From NCBI RefSeq assembly GCF_000203815.1, contig NW_004457708.1, forward strand, positions 992,001 through 1,056,000: a stretch of 64,000 bases of DNA, written 5' to 3'. Source of the stretch: Cavenderia fasciculata. Taxonomy: Eukaryota; Evosea; Eumycetozoa; Acytosteliales; Cavenderiaceae. This document shows positions 45,244 through 57,585 of this stretch, piece by piece. Positions within the stretch are counted from its first letter, which is position 1. Each line of letters begins with the position of its first letter. A program made the translations under genes and the position numbers. The notes below the pieces were generated by a model that did no database searches, was not told the DNA's origin, and worked only from the letters and a program-made list of their open reading frames with translations.

Positions 45244-45650
45244 ATGAATCTTAGTAGAACCGCAACCAAATTACAAGTATGTAACAACAACCACAACAAC
45301 AATGGTTATAATCATCTCTTAACCTTTTATTAACATTACAATTCTTTTCCTTCTTTTCCTTTTCCATTTATTCTTTCCCTTAGGGACTTTCAATTAGATA
45401 TTATAGTTCATCAAGTAAACCAGTTTATATGAGTTATAATCCAGTACATAGAAGCCCAGTTTTAGAAAAGGGAAAATCAACAACAACAACAACAACAACC
45501 AAGAAATCCTCTGTTGGTCCAAATCCAGTCTCTTCTAGTAGCAATAGTCAACAAGTGAAAACATTTGGTGCTCCAAAGACTGACCAATCATTACCAACTC
45601 ATCAAGTTAGATCTGCTTCATCAACCTATCTTGTTGTTGATGATGCATAG
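45244..45650 (+). CDS. Small protein with probable mitochondrial presequence
   Basis: Two exons, 45244-45276 and 45384-45650 (phase 0), give 99 residues. The N-terminus MNLSRTATKLQGLSIRYYSSS is an Arg/Ser-rich, acid-free, amphipathic presequence of mitochondrial type with a likely RYYS cleavage site. The rest is Ser/Thr/Pro-rich with poly-Thr (STTTTTTTKK) and ends HQVRSASSTYLVVDDA. Not recognised as a known family. The short first exon is supported by a GTATGT donor and a TTAG acceptor giving a continuous presequence. Confidence 0.6.
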
Positions 45651-45862
45651 TCAACCAAACCCAACCAACCCAAAACATAACATATATCCCAAAATATAAT
45701 AAATTTACTTGTACAAAAGAACTAATAATAATTAATAATTAAAACTAAAATGAATGTTTTTTTTTTATTGATGAAAATATCTCTTTCGCATAAAACAGAG
45801 AACTCTCTATACCCGATTCATTTCATTCACATTGTAATAACACAAGTTCTTTTAAAATAAGA

Positions 45863-47020
45863 ATGTATTCTTCTTCTTCTTCACCAGATAAAGGTATGAT
45901 CTTTTAAAAGAATATATATAAAGAATGAAATGATTAATCATTTGTAAAATGTATATTTGGTATTTTAGATGAAAATGATTTAAAAGTTAGTGAATCAACA
46001 TATAAATTACCAATCATTGATTTGAAATCATTCAAGAGTGGAGAGGATAGAGAAAAAGTAGCAAAAGAGATAAATGATGCATGCAAGAGACATGGATTCT
46101 TTTATATTGCTGGACATGGTATAGAGGAAGAATTGATAGATAGATTGGATAGTGTTAGTAGACAATTCTTTGCATTGGATGAACAAGAGAAACTAAAGAT
46201 TAGAATGGAGTTGGGTGGTAGTGCATGGAGAGGTTACTTTCCGCTGGGTGGAGAGTTGACTTCGAATCGACCAGATTGGAAGGAGGGGTTGTACTTTGGC
46301 ACCGAACTACAAGATACTCATCCCTTGGTTGTCAGCAAGACACCTGTACATGGTAGAAACCTATTTCCCGACGAATCAATGGTGCCAACCATGTCACAAA
46401 TTGTATTAGAGTATATTGAAAAGGTTACTCAATTGGGTCATGTCGTGATGGAAGCCATTGCACTGAGTTTAGGGGTGCCATCAGACTACTTTTATAGTCT
46501 CTATACCCAAGACCCACTCATTCTCTTTAGAATATTTAATTACCGGTCACAAGTCATTCCCGATGGAATGGATGTTCGTTGGGGTGTTGGTGAACACACC
46601 GATTACGGGTTACTCACCATTCTGTACCAAGATGATATTGGCGGACTGCAAGTCAAGGTCGGTGGCGAGGGTTGGATCAAAGCACCACCCATCAAAAACA
46701 CGTTTGTCTGTAATATAGGTGATATGCTCGACCGCATGACCGGCGGTCTCTACAAATCGACACCTCACCGCGTTGCCCTCAACACGAGCGGGCGTCACCG
46801 TCTCTCATTCCCCCTCTTTTTCGATCCCAACTTTTTCACTCAAGTCCAACCCATCGATGGCATCTCCATTGGCCAAGACGACAGCCACCAGCGTTGGGAT
46901 AAATCCAACGTGCACGAATTTCAAGGTACCTATGGCGACTATCTCATCAACAAGGTTAGTCAAGTATTTCCACAATTAAAACAAAATATTAATAACACTC
47001 AACAACAACGATCTGAATAA
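45863..47020 (+). CDS. 2-oxoglutarate/Fe(II) dioxygenase, isopenicillin-N-synthase-like family
   Basis: Two exons, 45863-45893 and 45969-47020 (phase 1), give 360 residues. The N-terminal DIOX_N part is visible in LPIIDLKSF, then EINDACKRHGFFYIAGHGI. The catalytic core shows the metal-binding His-x-Asp in GVGEHTDYGLLT (H220, D222), the distal His in STPHRV (H277) and the 2-oxoglutarate-binding Arg-x-Ser in RHRLSFPLFF (R288, S290). Family members oxidise small molecules such as flavonoids, gibberellins or other metabolites; the substrate cannot be inferred. The C-terminus ends in a short Asn/Gln tail. The core uses GC-richer codons than its ends. Intact. Confidence 0.85.
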
Positions 47021-47512
47021 TTTAATTTAAATGAATAAACAAACCAAACAAACACCATTGTAACACCAAACTCACACGACGAATCACAATGATCCAAATT
47101 TAATTACCAAGAGTGTGTGTGTGTGAGTCGACTTGTGTCCAGTCTACTCCAGAGATGGAGTGACCAAATTTTGTGGGTAATAAGAAAAAAAATATATTTT
47201 AATTTTTTTTTTTTATAGTGGGGGTCACACACACAGTATCTTTTTTTTACCCAATCGATTATTATTGCAGACGAACAAACAAACAACAAATAATTATAAT
47301 AATAGAATAGTAAAGAATAGTAGTAGTAGTATACTAGGAATAACAAGTCAAAGAGAAGAAGAAGAAAAGAAGACATATTTTAATCTAAACAAATATAACA
47401 ATATATAAATATATATCTATAGAAAAGAAGAAGATTAACAAGTATCACTTCATCTATCTATTTTTATAATTTATATATACAAAAGAAAGAAAGAAAGAAA
47501 CATTAAAACACA
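47021..47512. other. Intergenic, simple repeats
   Basis: About 490 bases of AT-rich DNA with a GTGTGTGTGTG stretch (47,113), A and T runs, AGTAGTAGTAGT (47,318) and an AAAGAAAGAAAGAAA run (47,484) just before the next start codon. No gene seen. Confidence 0.45.
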
Positions 47513-48803
47513 ATGAGTGAACAAGACAACAACAACGATGGTGGATCTAATGATACCAATAAATTGGTCATTGGTTTAAAGAATGGTCTTGTTTTATCGA
47601 CTGATAACAATAATAACAAAGATACAAGTGGGTCTTCACCAATGAGTAATAGTCCAAGTAATAATAGTAATAATAATAATAATAATACATTTAAACCAGT
47701 TGCACCAAATAAATCTGGTAATAGATCAGGTGCATTATCTCCATTTGGTGTAAAAGATAAACAAGTACAAGTATGAAGTAGAAAGAAAGAAAGTATATAC
47801 CATCATCATATCATTCTAACTTGCTTGTTGTTTTTTTTTTTTTGTTACTTTTTAGAAATCTGTATCATTTTCACCTATGGTTGTAGAGTTTGAATCAACA
47901 TCATCATCTGTAAATAGTAGTAATAATGTCAAATATAATAGTTTTAATAATAGTGAACTGACTGCTGACAGTATCAGCAATAACAATAATAATAACGATA
48001 ATACAAATAATAATAACGATAGTACAAATAGTAATAATAATAATAATCAAAATAGTAATAATAATAGTAATATTAAATTGAATAGTTTAAATCAACTTAG
48101 TTCACAAAATATCAATAGTTTTATAGATAATTTAAATAGTGTATCAAACGAAAGAAAACAAAAGTTTAACAAACTGGGAGGAAATTCAGAGATATTCCAA
48201 TTCGATGAAGAATATGAAGAGGAATTACAAGAGATTGAAGATAAGAAACAAGTAGCTCTACCAGTTCAACAACAACAAACTGCAACCGGAGACAATGGAT
48301 CATCGGGAGTAGAGGCATCTTCTTCATCAACATTGTCTGATGACGATGACGAGCCATCTGCACCAAGTAGTAGAGCTCAACACGATGCCAACCGATCACG
48401 TAGTAATGGTCTTGTCCAAGATTTGAAATTGGGTACTTCATTGCCCGTTCAAATCCCTTCTCGAATGGCTCAAGCCTTGAAACAACAACAACAACAATCG
48501 GTTCAAAACCAAAAACAATCAACTCTATCTTCAACATTATCATCAACTTCGACAATGCAATTATCTAGTACATATAATAATAGTAACAACAATAATAATA
48601 ATAATAATAATAATGGTAGAGTAATCGATCCTAAAAACACTCTTGGTAATATGGATTTCAATTATCAATCTGAAAATGAGAAAAAGAAATATGTTACACC
48701 AAGACAATCTTGGGTTGATACCTTTAAAGAAAAAGGTGATGATATGGCTGCTTCATTTGCTGTTCCAATGTCTCTAAGTAGAAAACCAAAATCATTTATA
48801 TAA
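47513..48803 (+). CDS. Asn/Ser/Gln-rich protein with conserved ends, unknown
   Basis: Two exons, 47513-47770 and 47856-48803 (phase 0), give 401 residues. Most of the protein is Asn, Ser and Gln runs. Ordered islands are TNKLVIGLKNGLVLS near the N-terminus, GALSPFGVKDKQVQKSVSFS at the exon junction, and SEIFQFDEEYEEELQEIEDK. A basic SRMAQALKQQ follows, and the C-terminus is KYVTPRQSWVDTFKEKGDD followed by SFAVPMSLSRKPKSFI. KSVSF fits the RVxF docking consensus for protein phosphatase 1; this is a motif match only. No enzyme domain is visible. Likely a regulatory or scaffold protein. Confidence 0.6.
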
Positions 48804-48993
48804 AACAATATTAAAAAATATTATATATTTATCCATTGTAAAGAAAGAATTTGTAGTTTGGACGATTTTGATTTTTTTACCACTCTTTATTTATTTTTTT
48901 GTCAATTATTATTTGATAATAGATAATAATATCTATCTATCTATCTCTATCCTATCTATTTATGTTTATATTTATTGATTGATTGTGATAAAG

Positions 48994-50614
48994 ATGAAAA
49001 AATATATTAAAAAGAAAAATTCCATGACTTTAGCAGTATCAATTAAAAAACAATGTATACTTTTTGTATTGTCAATTATAGGATTATTTAGTTTAATTTA
49101 TTTATTAGGTTATTATGTAATAGTTAGACATCCACCAACTATTCATTCAATTGTAACAAGACAACAAATATATCATAGAATAATAGATTATTATCCATGG
49201 GTATCAAGAGGAAGATATAATATACCTATTCAACATTTAATTGATCAAAGATTTAAAAAGTATCATCATGATGATGATGATCATCATCAATCTTCTCCAT
49301 CTTCTTCTCCTACTTCTACTTCAAATTTAGTTATTAAACATTCAATAACAAATGTTAATAATCAATTAGATCATGATCCATTAGTATCAATCATTGTACC
49401 TGTTTATAATCATTTGGAATATCTTTCAACAACCATACAATCAATAGCAAATCAAACTTTTAAAGATTATGAAGTAATCATTATCGATGATGGTTCAACT
49501 GAATGGAATTCATTTCAAAAGATTAATACTATTTTTAATCAATTTTCAAATCATCTTGTAAGTAAAATAACTATATACATACAAAAAAAGGTTTATAAAT
49601 TCATTTAATCATTTCTTCTCTCTTTAGAATTTAACAATATTATTTCAAGATAATTATGGATTATCAACATCAAGAAATAATGGTATTCAAATGAGTAGAG
49701 GTAAATGGATATTTCCATTAGATGGTGATGATATGATTCATCCAAAAACTTTGGAATCATTTATTCAAAAGATTTCATCAGACTCGTCAAATGATCATTC
49801 TTTATCTACTACAATGATCATTTCAGATTTAGAAGGATTTATTCAAACTGGTATAAATACATTTGAACCATTATTAAATTGGAAGATACCATTGTTTTCA
49901 ACTAGTAAATTATTGACAAAGAATTTATTTCATTGTTCTGCAATGTTTCCTAAACAATGGTGGACTGATATGGGAGGCTATAGTAATGCTTTGTGGTTTG
50001 GATGGGAGGATTGGGATTTTTGGTTACGAGCAGACCATCATCTTCGAGGTGGAATCAATCCATTGGTCATTCACAAAGATTATTTTAAATATCGTATCAA
50101 GCCTGGAATGCATTCATTTTGTAAAGATAATTTTAAATTATGTTTTGCAATGTTTCAAACTTTACATTCAAACTATTATACTCTAAATGAAATCATCAAA
50201 GCACATAGAATCATAGGATCAAGATATTCAATCATACAACAACCAATAATCAATAGACTCAAAGTATTTCCAAATGAATATATATTACATTTATGGAATG
50301 GTTTGGCCTATGAATACTCTTCAACTGATAGAAAAAATATTACATCAATTGCTAAAAAATCTTTTCAATTATCAATTGTAAGAAGAAGAAGAAAAAGAAT
50401 AGAAAAATGATTTAACTTATTAATTTATTAATTTATTTTGTTTTGTGTTTAGAAAAATAATATTAAAAATGATTGGCAACCAATAGTATTAAATGTAATG
50501 TGTGATAGAGGAACAGAATCATTTTTAGAATCAAAAAGAGATTTGTTTGATGTATTTAAACAATATCCAACTTTGAAAGATTCTTTGGTTCAAGTTTATG
50601 GAAATATATTTTAG
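48994..50614 (+). CDS. Family 2 glycosyltransferase, type II membrane protein
   Basis: Three exons, 48994-49557, 49628-50377 and 50453-50614 (phase 0), give 491 residues. A short basic cytosolic segment precedes one hydrophobic helix (about 17-42, ILFVLSIIGLFSLIYLLGYY), as in Golgi-resident type II enzymes. The GT-A fold begins with VSIIVPVYNHLEYL and DYEVIIIDDGST and continues with NYGLSTSRNNGIQMSRGKWI. The metal/nucleotide motif LDGDD is at 219-223 and the likely catalytic-loop acidic pair at GWEDWDFWLR (E315, D316). The family transfers sugars from nucleotide-sugar donors; donor and acceptor are not predictable. A His/Asp/Ser-rich linker lies between the anchor and the catalytic domain. 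Intact. Confidence 0.8.
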
Positions 50615-50648
50615 AAAGTTGGGATAACCAACCAACCATTTTTTTTTT

Positions 50649-52808
50649 TTAGTTTTTGAATTTCATAATCCAATCTTTGATTTCATATAATGACTTTTTA
50701 TCAAGATGAACAAAGAGTTGGGATGAAAAATCTATATTTTGAACCAAATGGTTGTTCAATAGGTATTTGACGGTATCAAAATACTTTTTTTTTCCCTTTT
50801 CAACAGCAAGAGCTAGAGGACGACATCCTTCTGTTCGATGTTGATGTAGGAATTCAACAATTTCTATATGGCCACGAACTGCTGCAACTGACATTGCTGT
50901 TTGTGTACATCCTTCTGTTCTATTAAAATGTAAAAACTAAAAAGGAAAATAAAAAAAATAATAAAAAGAAATAATTAGAAAAAAAAAAGAATCATTTAAT
51001 AATTAATATTTTTTTTACTTACTTTAACAATATCAAAGTAACCATTACCAGCACTTGTATCAATGGCATCAGTTGTACAACCTTCAGTACGATTTTTGTG
51101 AAGATATTCAACAATTTTAAAATGACCATTTGATGCGGCCCTATCCATGGCATTGACCGAGCATCCTTCGCTACGATTAAAATGAAGGAATTCAACTGCA
51201 TCTAGCAATCCTAGGGAGGCAGCATTGTCCATTACAGATGTTGACCAAATATTTGGATCTGATGAATAATGTCCGTGGAAGAAACGAATGGTTTCCAAGT
51301 TTTTTGCACTGTTTAATACATTTGCCATACATCCATAATTTAAATTTTTTTGGAGATAAATTAAAACATCCAATCCACAATTATAATAAACTGCATTGGT
51401 TTGTGCTAAAGCTGTTGCTCCTTCTGTTCTATTTGTAAATAAAAACTAATTTTAAAAAAAATAAAATTATTAATTTAAATGATTTAGATTAAGAATTGAA
51501 TGGATTATAACATACTTTAATCATTTCAAGATTATTATTTGATGATGCATTATTTATAGCATTATTTGAGCAACCTTCAGTTCTATTTAAATGAAGAAAG
51601 GATAGGATTTCTAGATTTTTGGCATTATCCATTGCTGCTTTTGTGCAACCCTCAGTTCTCGAATTATGAAGATACTTTACAACTTCCAAATGTCCATTCT
51701 GTGCAGCGCGATCCATAGCTTTCGTTGTACATCCTTCACTTCTATTTTCATTTAAAAACTAAATAGAAAAGAAAAAAAAGTCTAAGTACAAGGTCTCTAA
51801 AATTAAATGTTAATTTTTGTATAATTTACTTTCAAAACTTCAAGTTGACCTTCACTTGCTGCATGATCCATACCATCTTGTGGAAATCTTTCATGGGTTC
51901 TATTAAAATGAAGAAACTAAAACAAAAAGAAAAGAGTAAATATTAAATTAAATTAAATACAAAATATTTAATTATTATTTACCTTTATAATTTCTAAATG
52001 ACCTTTTCTAATTGCAATCCTTTTAGCAAGTTCTGAACATTCTAATAAAGGTTCATTTTCATGTAAATACTAAAATAGAAACAAATAAATATTAATATTT
52101 AAAAAAGAGATATATATTATTATTTTTTTAATTATTTACCTTTAAAACATTTAAATGATTATGTTCAACAGTCATATCAAGACCATAATCTGAACATTTT
52201 TCAGTTGTATTTTGATTCAAGAATGAAACTATGTCCAAGCAACCACCATGAGAAGCATATTCTTTGGTTCGTCTGAATAATTTGGTTTGATTGGGTTGAC
52301 AAAGATTGAATTGATTGGTGATGATGGACAGGTAACCTTGAAGAGCAGCTGTATTGACGGCTGTTTCCAAATCGATTTCATCTGAATAGTTTTCTATTAG
52401 ATGTTCTAGTATTTCTCTATTCTTGACTTTTGCAATATTTAAAGAAGTGAATAGAGAACCTTGATTGTCAAGATTTTCATCAAGATGAGCCCATTCTAGT
52501 ATACGTTGAAGTGTTTCGACATTTGAATTGGGATGTAAACAGTACTGACCTACTGTATCCATCATTCTATCAAACAATACAGTGTCTCTAGGTGGTAGAT
52601 AATGTTTGATAAAGTTCCATGGCATTGCATATCTTGATATCATTTCAAGATTACATAATTCATAGATATCTTTTCCTTTTTTTGATTTATTCTTTGGATG
52701 ATTGAGGTATCTATTAATATCACCAACATGATTAAATATCCTTTGTTTTAAATATAAATTTTTAATTATACTTTGAAATGTTATTATATTTGTTGTTGTT
52801 GTTGACAT
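50649..52808 (-). CDS. Ankyrin-like 'NRTEGC' repeat protein, full architecture
   Basis: Six exons on the minus strand, all phase 0: 52140-52808, 51983-52069, 51830-51916, 51516-51758, 51023-51445 and 50649-50936, giving 598 residues. The N-terminal module is present (YLKQRIFNHVGDINRYL, KKGKDIYELCNLEMISRY, AMPWNFIKHYLPPRDT), followed by NVETLQRILEW and several divergent units. Later exons each encode whole FLHxNRTEGC units; exon 4 shows the pattern 28 + 25 + 28, with the short unit AMDNAKNLEILSFLHLNR. The protein closes with a helical tail (IDFSQLFVHLDKKSLYEIKDW). It is likely a protein-binding scaffold of unknown partner. It is tail-to-tail with the glycosyltransferase gene and tandem with the related gene at 52,965. 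Confidence 0.8.
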
Positions 52809-52964
52809 GATTAATGAAAATGAATGAATGATCGTCGTCTTGTTAAAGATTTTATACTAATATTTTTGTAAAAAAAAAAAAGATATTTTTTAAATATTAT
52901 TAGATATTATTAACTGTCGAAATTTCAAATATATATATTTCCAGATATCAAGGATTTCTCTATT

Positions 52965-53073
52965 TTATTTGTTTTCAGTACGATTATCTTGGAGGAACTA
53001 GTTGGGAGGGAGAAATTTAATTAATTAATTAATTTAGTGTGATTAATATTATGATTTTTTAATTATAACCCTC

Positions 53074-53104
<31 letters not shown>

Positions 53105-54877
53105 AAACATACCTTGAATATGTGAGAACGACCTTGCATCAAAGCAAAGGTAAATGCATCTTTTGTCCAAATATTGGATGATGGATAATGTTGGTGAAAA
53201 TATTGAATGAAATCTAATCGATCACTATAGATGGCTTCAAGCAATGTACTTTGTTTAAATTCAACACCTAGTTTTTCATGGATATAAAAGATTGTTTCCA
53301 AGTCTCCACCATTTGCAATCAAACGATCTATACCTTTTGTTGTACATCCTTCAGTTCTATTAAAAATTAAAAACTAAAATAGATAGATTATTAATTAATT
53401 AATTTGGTCAAACTTGAATGAATTGAATAATAATAATAATAATAATTATTATTATTATTAATATTATTATTATTAATATTAATATTTTACTTTTACAAGA
53501 TCTAAATTTTTACTTTTACATGCAGAATCTAAGGCCTTTGTTGTACATCCTTATGATCTATTGAAATGAAGGAATTTGACTAAATCTAAATTACCTTTCT
53601 TGGCGGCTAGATCCATAGCTTTGGTTGAAATTCTTTCATTACGATGTTGATGAAGAAATGTCATAACTTCCAAGTCGGTAGTTTGATCCATAGTGGTATC
53701 CATACACCCTTCAGTTCTTTTCAAATGTAAAAATGAAACTACATCCAAGTGTCCATAGATAGCTGCATAATGCATAGCTGAACCTGTGCATCCTTCAGTT
53801 CGATTGTAATGTAAAAACTATAAAGACATAAAGTAAATATTAATAAAAGTACAAGTAGATCTTGATATAATTAGTTGGTACAAACTTACTTTAACAATAT
53901 CAAGGTGTCCATTCTTGGAAGAATAATTCATTGCCCATTTCGTGCATCCTTCAGTTCTAAAATAATGTAAAAACTAGACCAACAATTGTTAATATTAATA
54001 ATAAGAATGTCAACAAATTGTTTACATACTTGAACAGTTTCAAGACTACCAAATGATGAAGCATGATCGATAGCAGCTTCACTAGTTCCTTCTGTTCTAT
54101 TGTAATGTAGAAACTATAATCAAATAAACAAATGAGTTAGAAGAGAGAGAAATATAGTTGAATTATGTTTTTTTATATACGTACCTTTACAATATCAAGA
54201 AAACCTTTAGAGGCAGCACTTTCCATTGCATATGGCATACATCTTTCACCTCTTTGATGTAAATAGAGTACGATATCATAGTGACCGTTTGTAGCAGCTC
54301 TAGTCATTGCAAAGTTACCAAAAGATTCTTGACTACAAGTATCCAACAACTTGATCATTGGCAAGTGTCCGTGTTCGACAGCCAGAATCTTCGCAGGTGC
54401 AAGACTGATACCAGAGAACGAGTTGAATCTAGATATAGCATATTCCATGATATCACAGTGTCCCGATTCTGCAAGACTTGCCGTCATGTCCAAATAGTGT
54501 TGCATGTGTGTCTTGAGATCATCCATGATAGATGATTGAGCTGGCCAACCCCACTCTACCAACTGTTTGAATGTATCCAATGTAGCATTACGATGACGGC
54601 AATACATAGCAATAGCACTCATTCTTTGTTGCAGATTTAGTTGAGCACTAGTATTGCTGCAGCAGAGATAATGCTTGATGAATGACCATGGCATTGCATA
54701 TAGTTTGATGATTTCATCTAAACCCAATAAAGCTATATCCCTTCCTTTTGAAGACAAACAACCTCTAGTTGTTTCCTTTACTATTTGTTTTGATATCTCT
54801 TCAACATGATTGAATATCAGTTGTCTAATAAATGTTTGTCTAAACAAACAAATAAAATTTATCTCCTCCATCATCAA
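52965..54877 (-). pseudogene. Ankyrin-like 'NRTEGC' repeat gene with one internal stop
   Basis: Six exons on the minus strand, phase 0: 54185-54877, 54030-54113, 53890-53973, 53491-53817, 53113-53373 and a short last exon 52965-52997 (FLQDNRTENK then stop). The N-terminal module is intact (FIRQLIFNHVEEISKQ, SSKGRDIALLGLDEIIKL, YAMPWSFIKHYL). In exon 4 the invariant Glu codon of one NRTEGC motif is replaced by TAA (53,551-53,553: NRS-stop-GCTTKA), after which the frame and all later splice sites remain good for about 125 more codons. The copy may be a young pseudogene or may make a protein of about 320 residues ending inside the repeats. A base-calling error is possible. Confidence 0.7.
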
Positions 54878-55953
54878 AAAAAAATAAAATTAAATGAAAC
54901 AATTTTTAGTAAAGTTGAAGGACAGGGGGTGTGAGGTGTTCATAAAATGTTATTATTCTTATTATTGCTTCTTCATCTTCTTTGTTTTCAAAGACCATTT
55001 GTACTCCATTAACAAATACTAATAGATCACTCCCAACAACAACAATGTAATGATGATACATGCAATGAACGATGGATCGTTAAGAAGGAGAAAAAGAACA
55101 TGAAAAGGAACAGGATGAACTAAAGAATACAAGGTCAAAGAAAGATTACGGATTCCACCAACATTGTGTTATTCGAGATTAACATCGATGACCTCTGTCT
55201 TTCTTGTCGATAAGAAGGTATCTGCTACAGTCAAAGAGTTCTTCTCTAAAAGACGTGGCTTGTTCATTGAAAGTTGTTTATCGTAGTAAGATGTTGATTG
55301 TATCTCTCATCATTACTAGCAACTTTCAATGAACAAGCCACGTCCCGAGTATCTGACACATGCATATACAATGTCTTAAGGAGGAAAGAAGAAATTGATA
55401 GTAGGTACCCACACTGTAATCAAGGGCCAAGAGTTAGATTTTCTTTTTGACCCTTTAAAGGTAAAGATCATGTATGTACGTACAAATATCTTCTATGTCT
55501 ATTACTCTCTCTCTCTCTCTTAATATTACTAACTAATTCAATTTGGTTGTATGACAGTTAAAAGAATTAAAGAACAATACTACAAATCATCCAAATGAAA
55601 CAATATGAAAAGGGGTTACAAAGGAGGTGCCACCATTACAGCCACAACAACAACACCTCCTCTGTCTGCAGAAATTCAGCTCCAACATCATTAACAAAAA
55701 GAACCAATCTATCGAATATAACAACACATAGATTAAAGATGTTGGATAATTTGGTGATCGATCATTTTTATTACAGAGGCTAATCTATCGTACTCGTTGG
55801 TAAAATCATTCAAGCCTTTAAAAATCAACGTCTATCGGATGAGGAATTGGAATCGAGCCAACCCAAAGATAATGTTACGAACTCATTTTAAAATTAAAGG
55901 CGATCCGTCAGTTAAAATGCTTGATCAGCTCTTCACATTAGAGTATGAAGAGA

Positions 55954-55985
<32 letters not shown>

Positions 55986-56469
55986 AGAAAAGATAAAAAA
56001 AGACAAAAAGAGAAGAATTGTCCTTGTACAATTAATCAACAAGATAAAAAAATATTAGAGTTTGTTGATCAACAGACAAAGAATATTACAGGACTCATTA
56101 ATGAGGTTTGATCGATGTAGTTTTAACTATGTTGTTTGGCTATAATCATATTTCTTAGTTATTGCTCATGTTGAATGAGTTGATAATTAAAAAAAAAAGG
56201 TTGGAACATATATACCTCGACAATGGCTCCAATCTATGACCCTCCCTATAGCTCATGATCGATCATCATCTGGAAACTATGGCCGCTTTTGTTTGGGCCT
56301 ATGAATGGACCCATCATCAACTTCTTCTTCTTCTTCATCTTCATCTTCAACAACAACAAAATAAAAATAATACGAATTATCATTTATCAATTTTTTTCAT
56401 TTTCCTCCTCTCTTGGTTGAGAATCTTATCTGTACACTTTTTATATTTATATGAAATAGACAAGACAAG
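54878..56469. other. Intergenic region with an inverted repeat and coding-like debris
   Basis: About 1.6 kb between the ankyrin-like pseudogene and the tandem array. Besides the inverted repeat listed separately, it holds short coding-like stretches in changing frames (near 55,186-55,285, 55,420-55,450 and 55,790-55,890) that could not be linked into a gene, and an AG run at 55,957-55,985. The open frame at 55,797-56,111 is mostly a translation of that purine tract. Nothing here could be assigned to a family. Confidence 0.45.
55252..55344. repeat. Perfect 25-base inverted repeat with 43-base loop
   Basis: Bases 55,252-55,276 (starting GACGTGGCTTGTTCATTG) are the exact reverse complement of 55,320-55,344 (ending AACAAGCCACGTC). 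The loop of 43 bases is AT-rich. The pairing ends sharply at the outer side. This could be the stem of a small-RNA precursor, or the arms of a short foldback element. Confidence 0.9.
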
Positions 56470-57537
56470 ATGAGTGCATGCAAATGGAGTAGAGAAGAAG
56501 CAAATGAACTGATATCAACTATCAACCAAATAAAAAGTATGTATCACCACTAAACTACTAAATACATATATGTTTATATGTATGGTTACTATTGATAGTG
56601 TCAAATTAACTAACTCATTTTGTATATACTATAGGGGAAAACCCAGAAAGAATATTTAATCATACTCAACTTGCAGCAGAGGCCAAAAAGGTAGGAAACT
56701 TTGATAAATTTACAGAGAGTCAAATATACAATAAAATAAAAAGACATCATAGAACCATTCAAGAAAGAAATGACAGACACACTCGACGACTCATCTTTTC
56801 TGGACCAAAGTTTGTAAATCCATCAGTTCCCATTGATCAAGAAAAAAGAGTTCCTCGGCCACCAAACAGACCCAACAATTTATAAATCTCGCAAGTAGAA
56901 CAACATCCAATAAGTCATCATCAACAACCATAGATATCAAATCTATTACTCGCTCGGCTTCTCGTAATCGTATTGCCAATACAAGTACACCTCAAAAGTT
57001 ATCATCAACTCAATATTTGAATCCAAATGGTACATTTTCTGGAACTGAATCAACTACTACTAGTACACCATCTACTATTCCAATTGTAATCAAAACACCA
57101 CCTTCACCACCATTGCCATCAAATCAGACTGATACAGATGTTAATATGACTGTATCTAATAACAATAATAGTAAAAATAATAGTAATAATAAAATAATAA
57201 TAATAGTATGTTTATTTCATTTTATGGTCAAGGTAATGAAACTTTGACCATTTATCTTCCACTTTGTAAAGGAGAGAAGTTCAAACATACCATCACACCA
57301 AGTGGTGATATCATAGTCCAAGTGTTTAGATCTGATGATAGTTGTGGATTTACCATAACCCATAAACTACCACATCCAATGGCTGGAACCTATCGAGCCT
57401 ATTTTAAAAGACCACTAGACTATGGTATGCCAGTTTTGGCAACAAACAAAGTATTCAGAGATATGTATCTACAAGAAATGTGTAGATTTACTTTTAAAAG
57501 AGAGATTAAAGAAATATCTGAAGAAGTTGAATTATAA
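56470..57537 (+). pseudogene. Array gene 1: SANT-like + conserved C-terminal domain, frameshifted
   Basis: Exon 1 is 56470-56536 (MSACKWSREEANELISTINQ) and exon 2 starts at 56635 (ENPERIFNHTQLAAEAKK, then FTESQIYNKIKRHHR). The frame closes at 56,883-56,885 just after RPPNRPNNL, but sequence homologous to gene 3 continues at once in another frame (PQKLSSTQYLNPNGTFSG). It shifts again in the AAT tract near 57,190, and the C-terminal domain (57,208-57,537, 109 residues) is complete and ends EIKEISEEVEL. Two small length changes therefore separate three good segments. It is closest to array gene 3. It is probably a recent pseudogene; the conserved C-terminal part alone could still be read from its own ATG. 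Confidence 0.7.
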
Positions 57538-57585
57538 ATATTATTATTTCATCTTTAGATTGTATTATTAAAAAACAAATAAAAT

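Noticed and set aside
55595-56473. Three open frames (55595-55783, 55797-56111, 56255-56473)
   Set aside because: Mixed-frame debris, a purine tract (Lys/Glu/Arg) and a CTT/CAA tract; none has consistent coding features over its length.
57017-57247. Separate gene starting at 57017
   Set aside because: It is the middle segment of array gene 1 in a shifted frame, not an independent gene.
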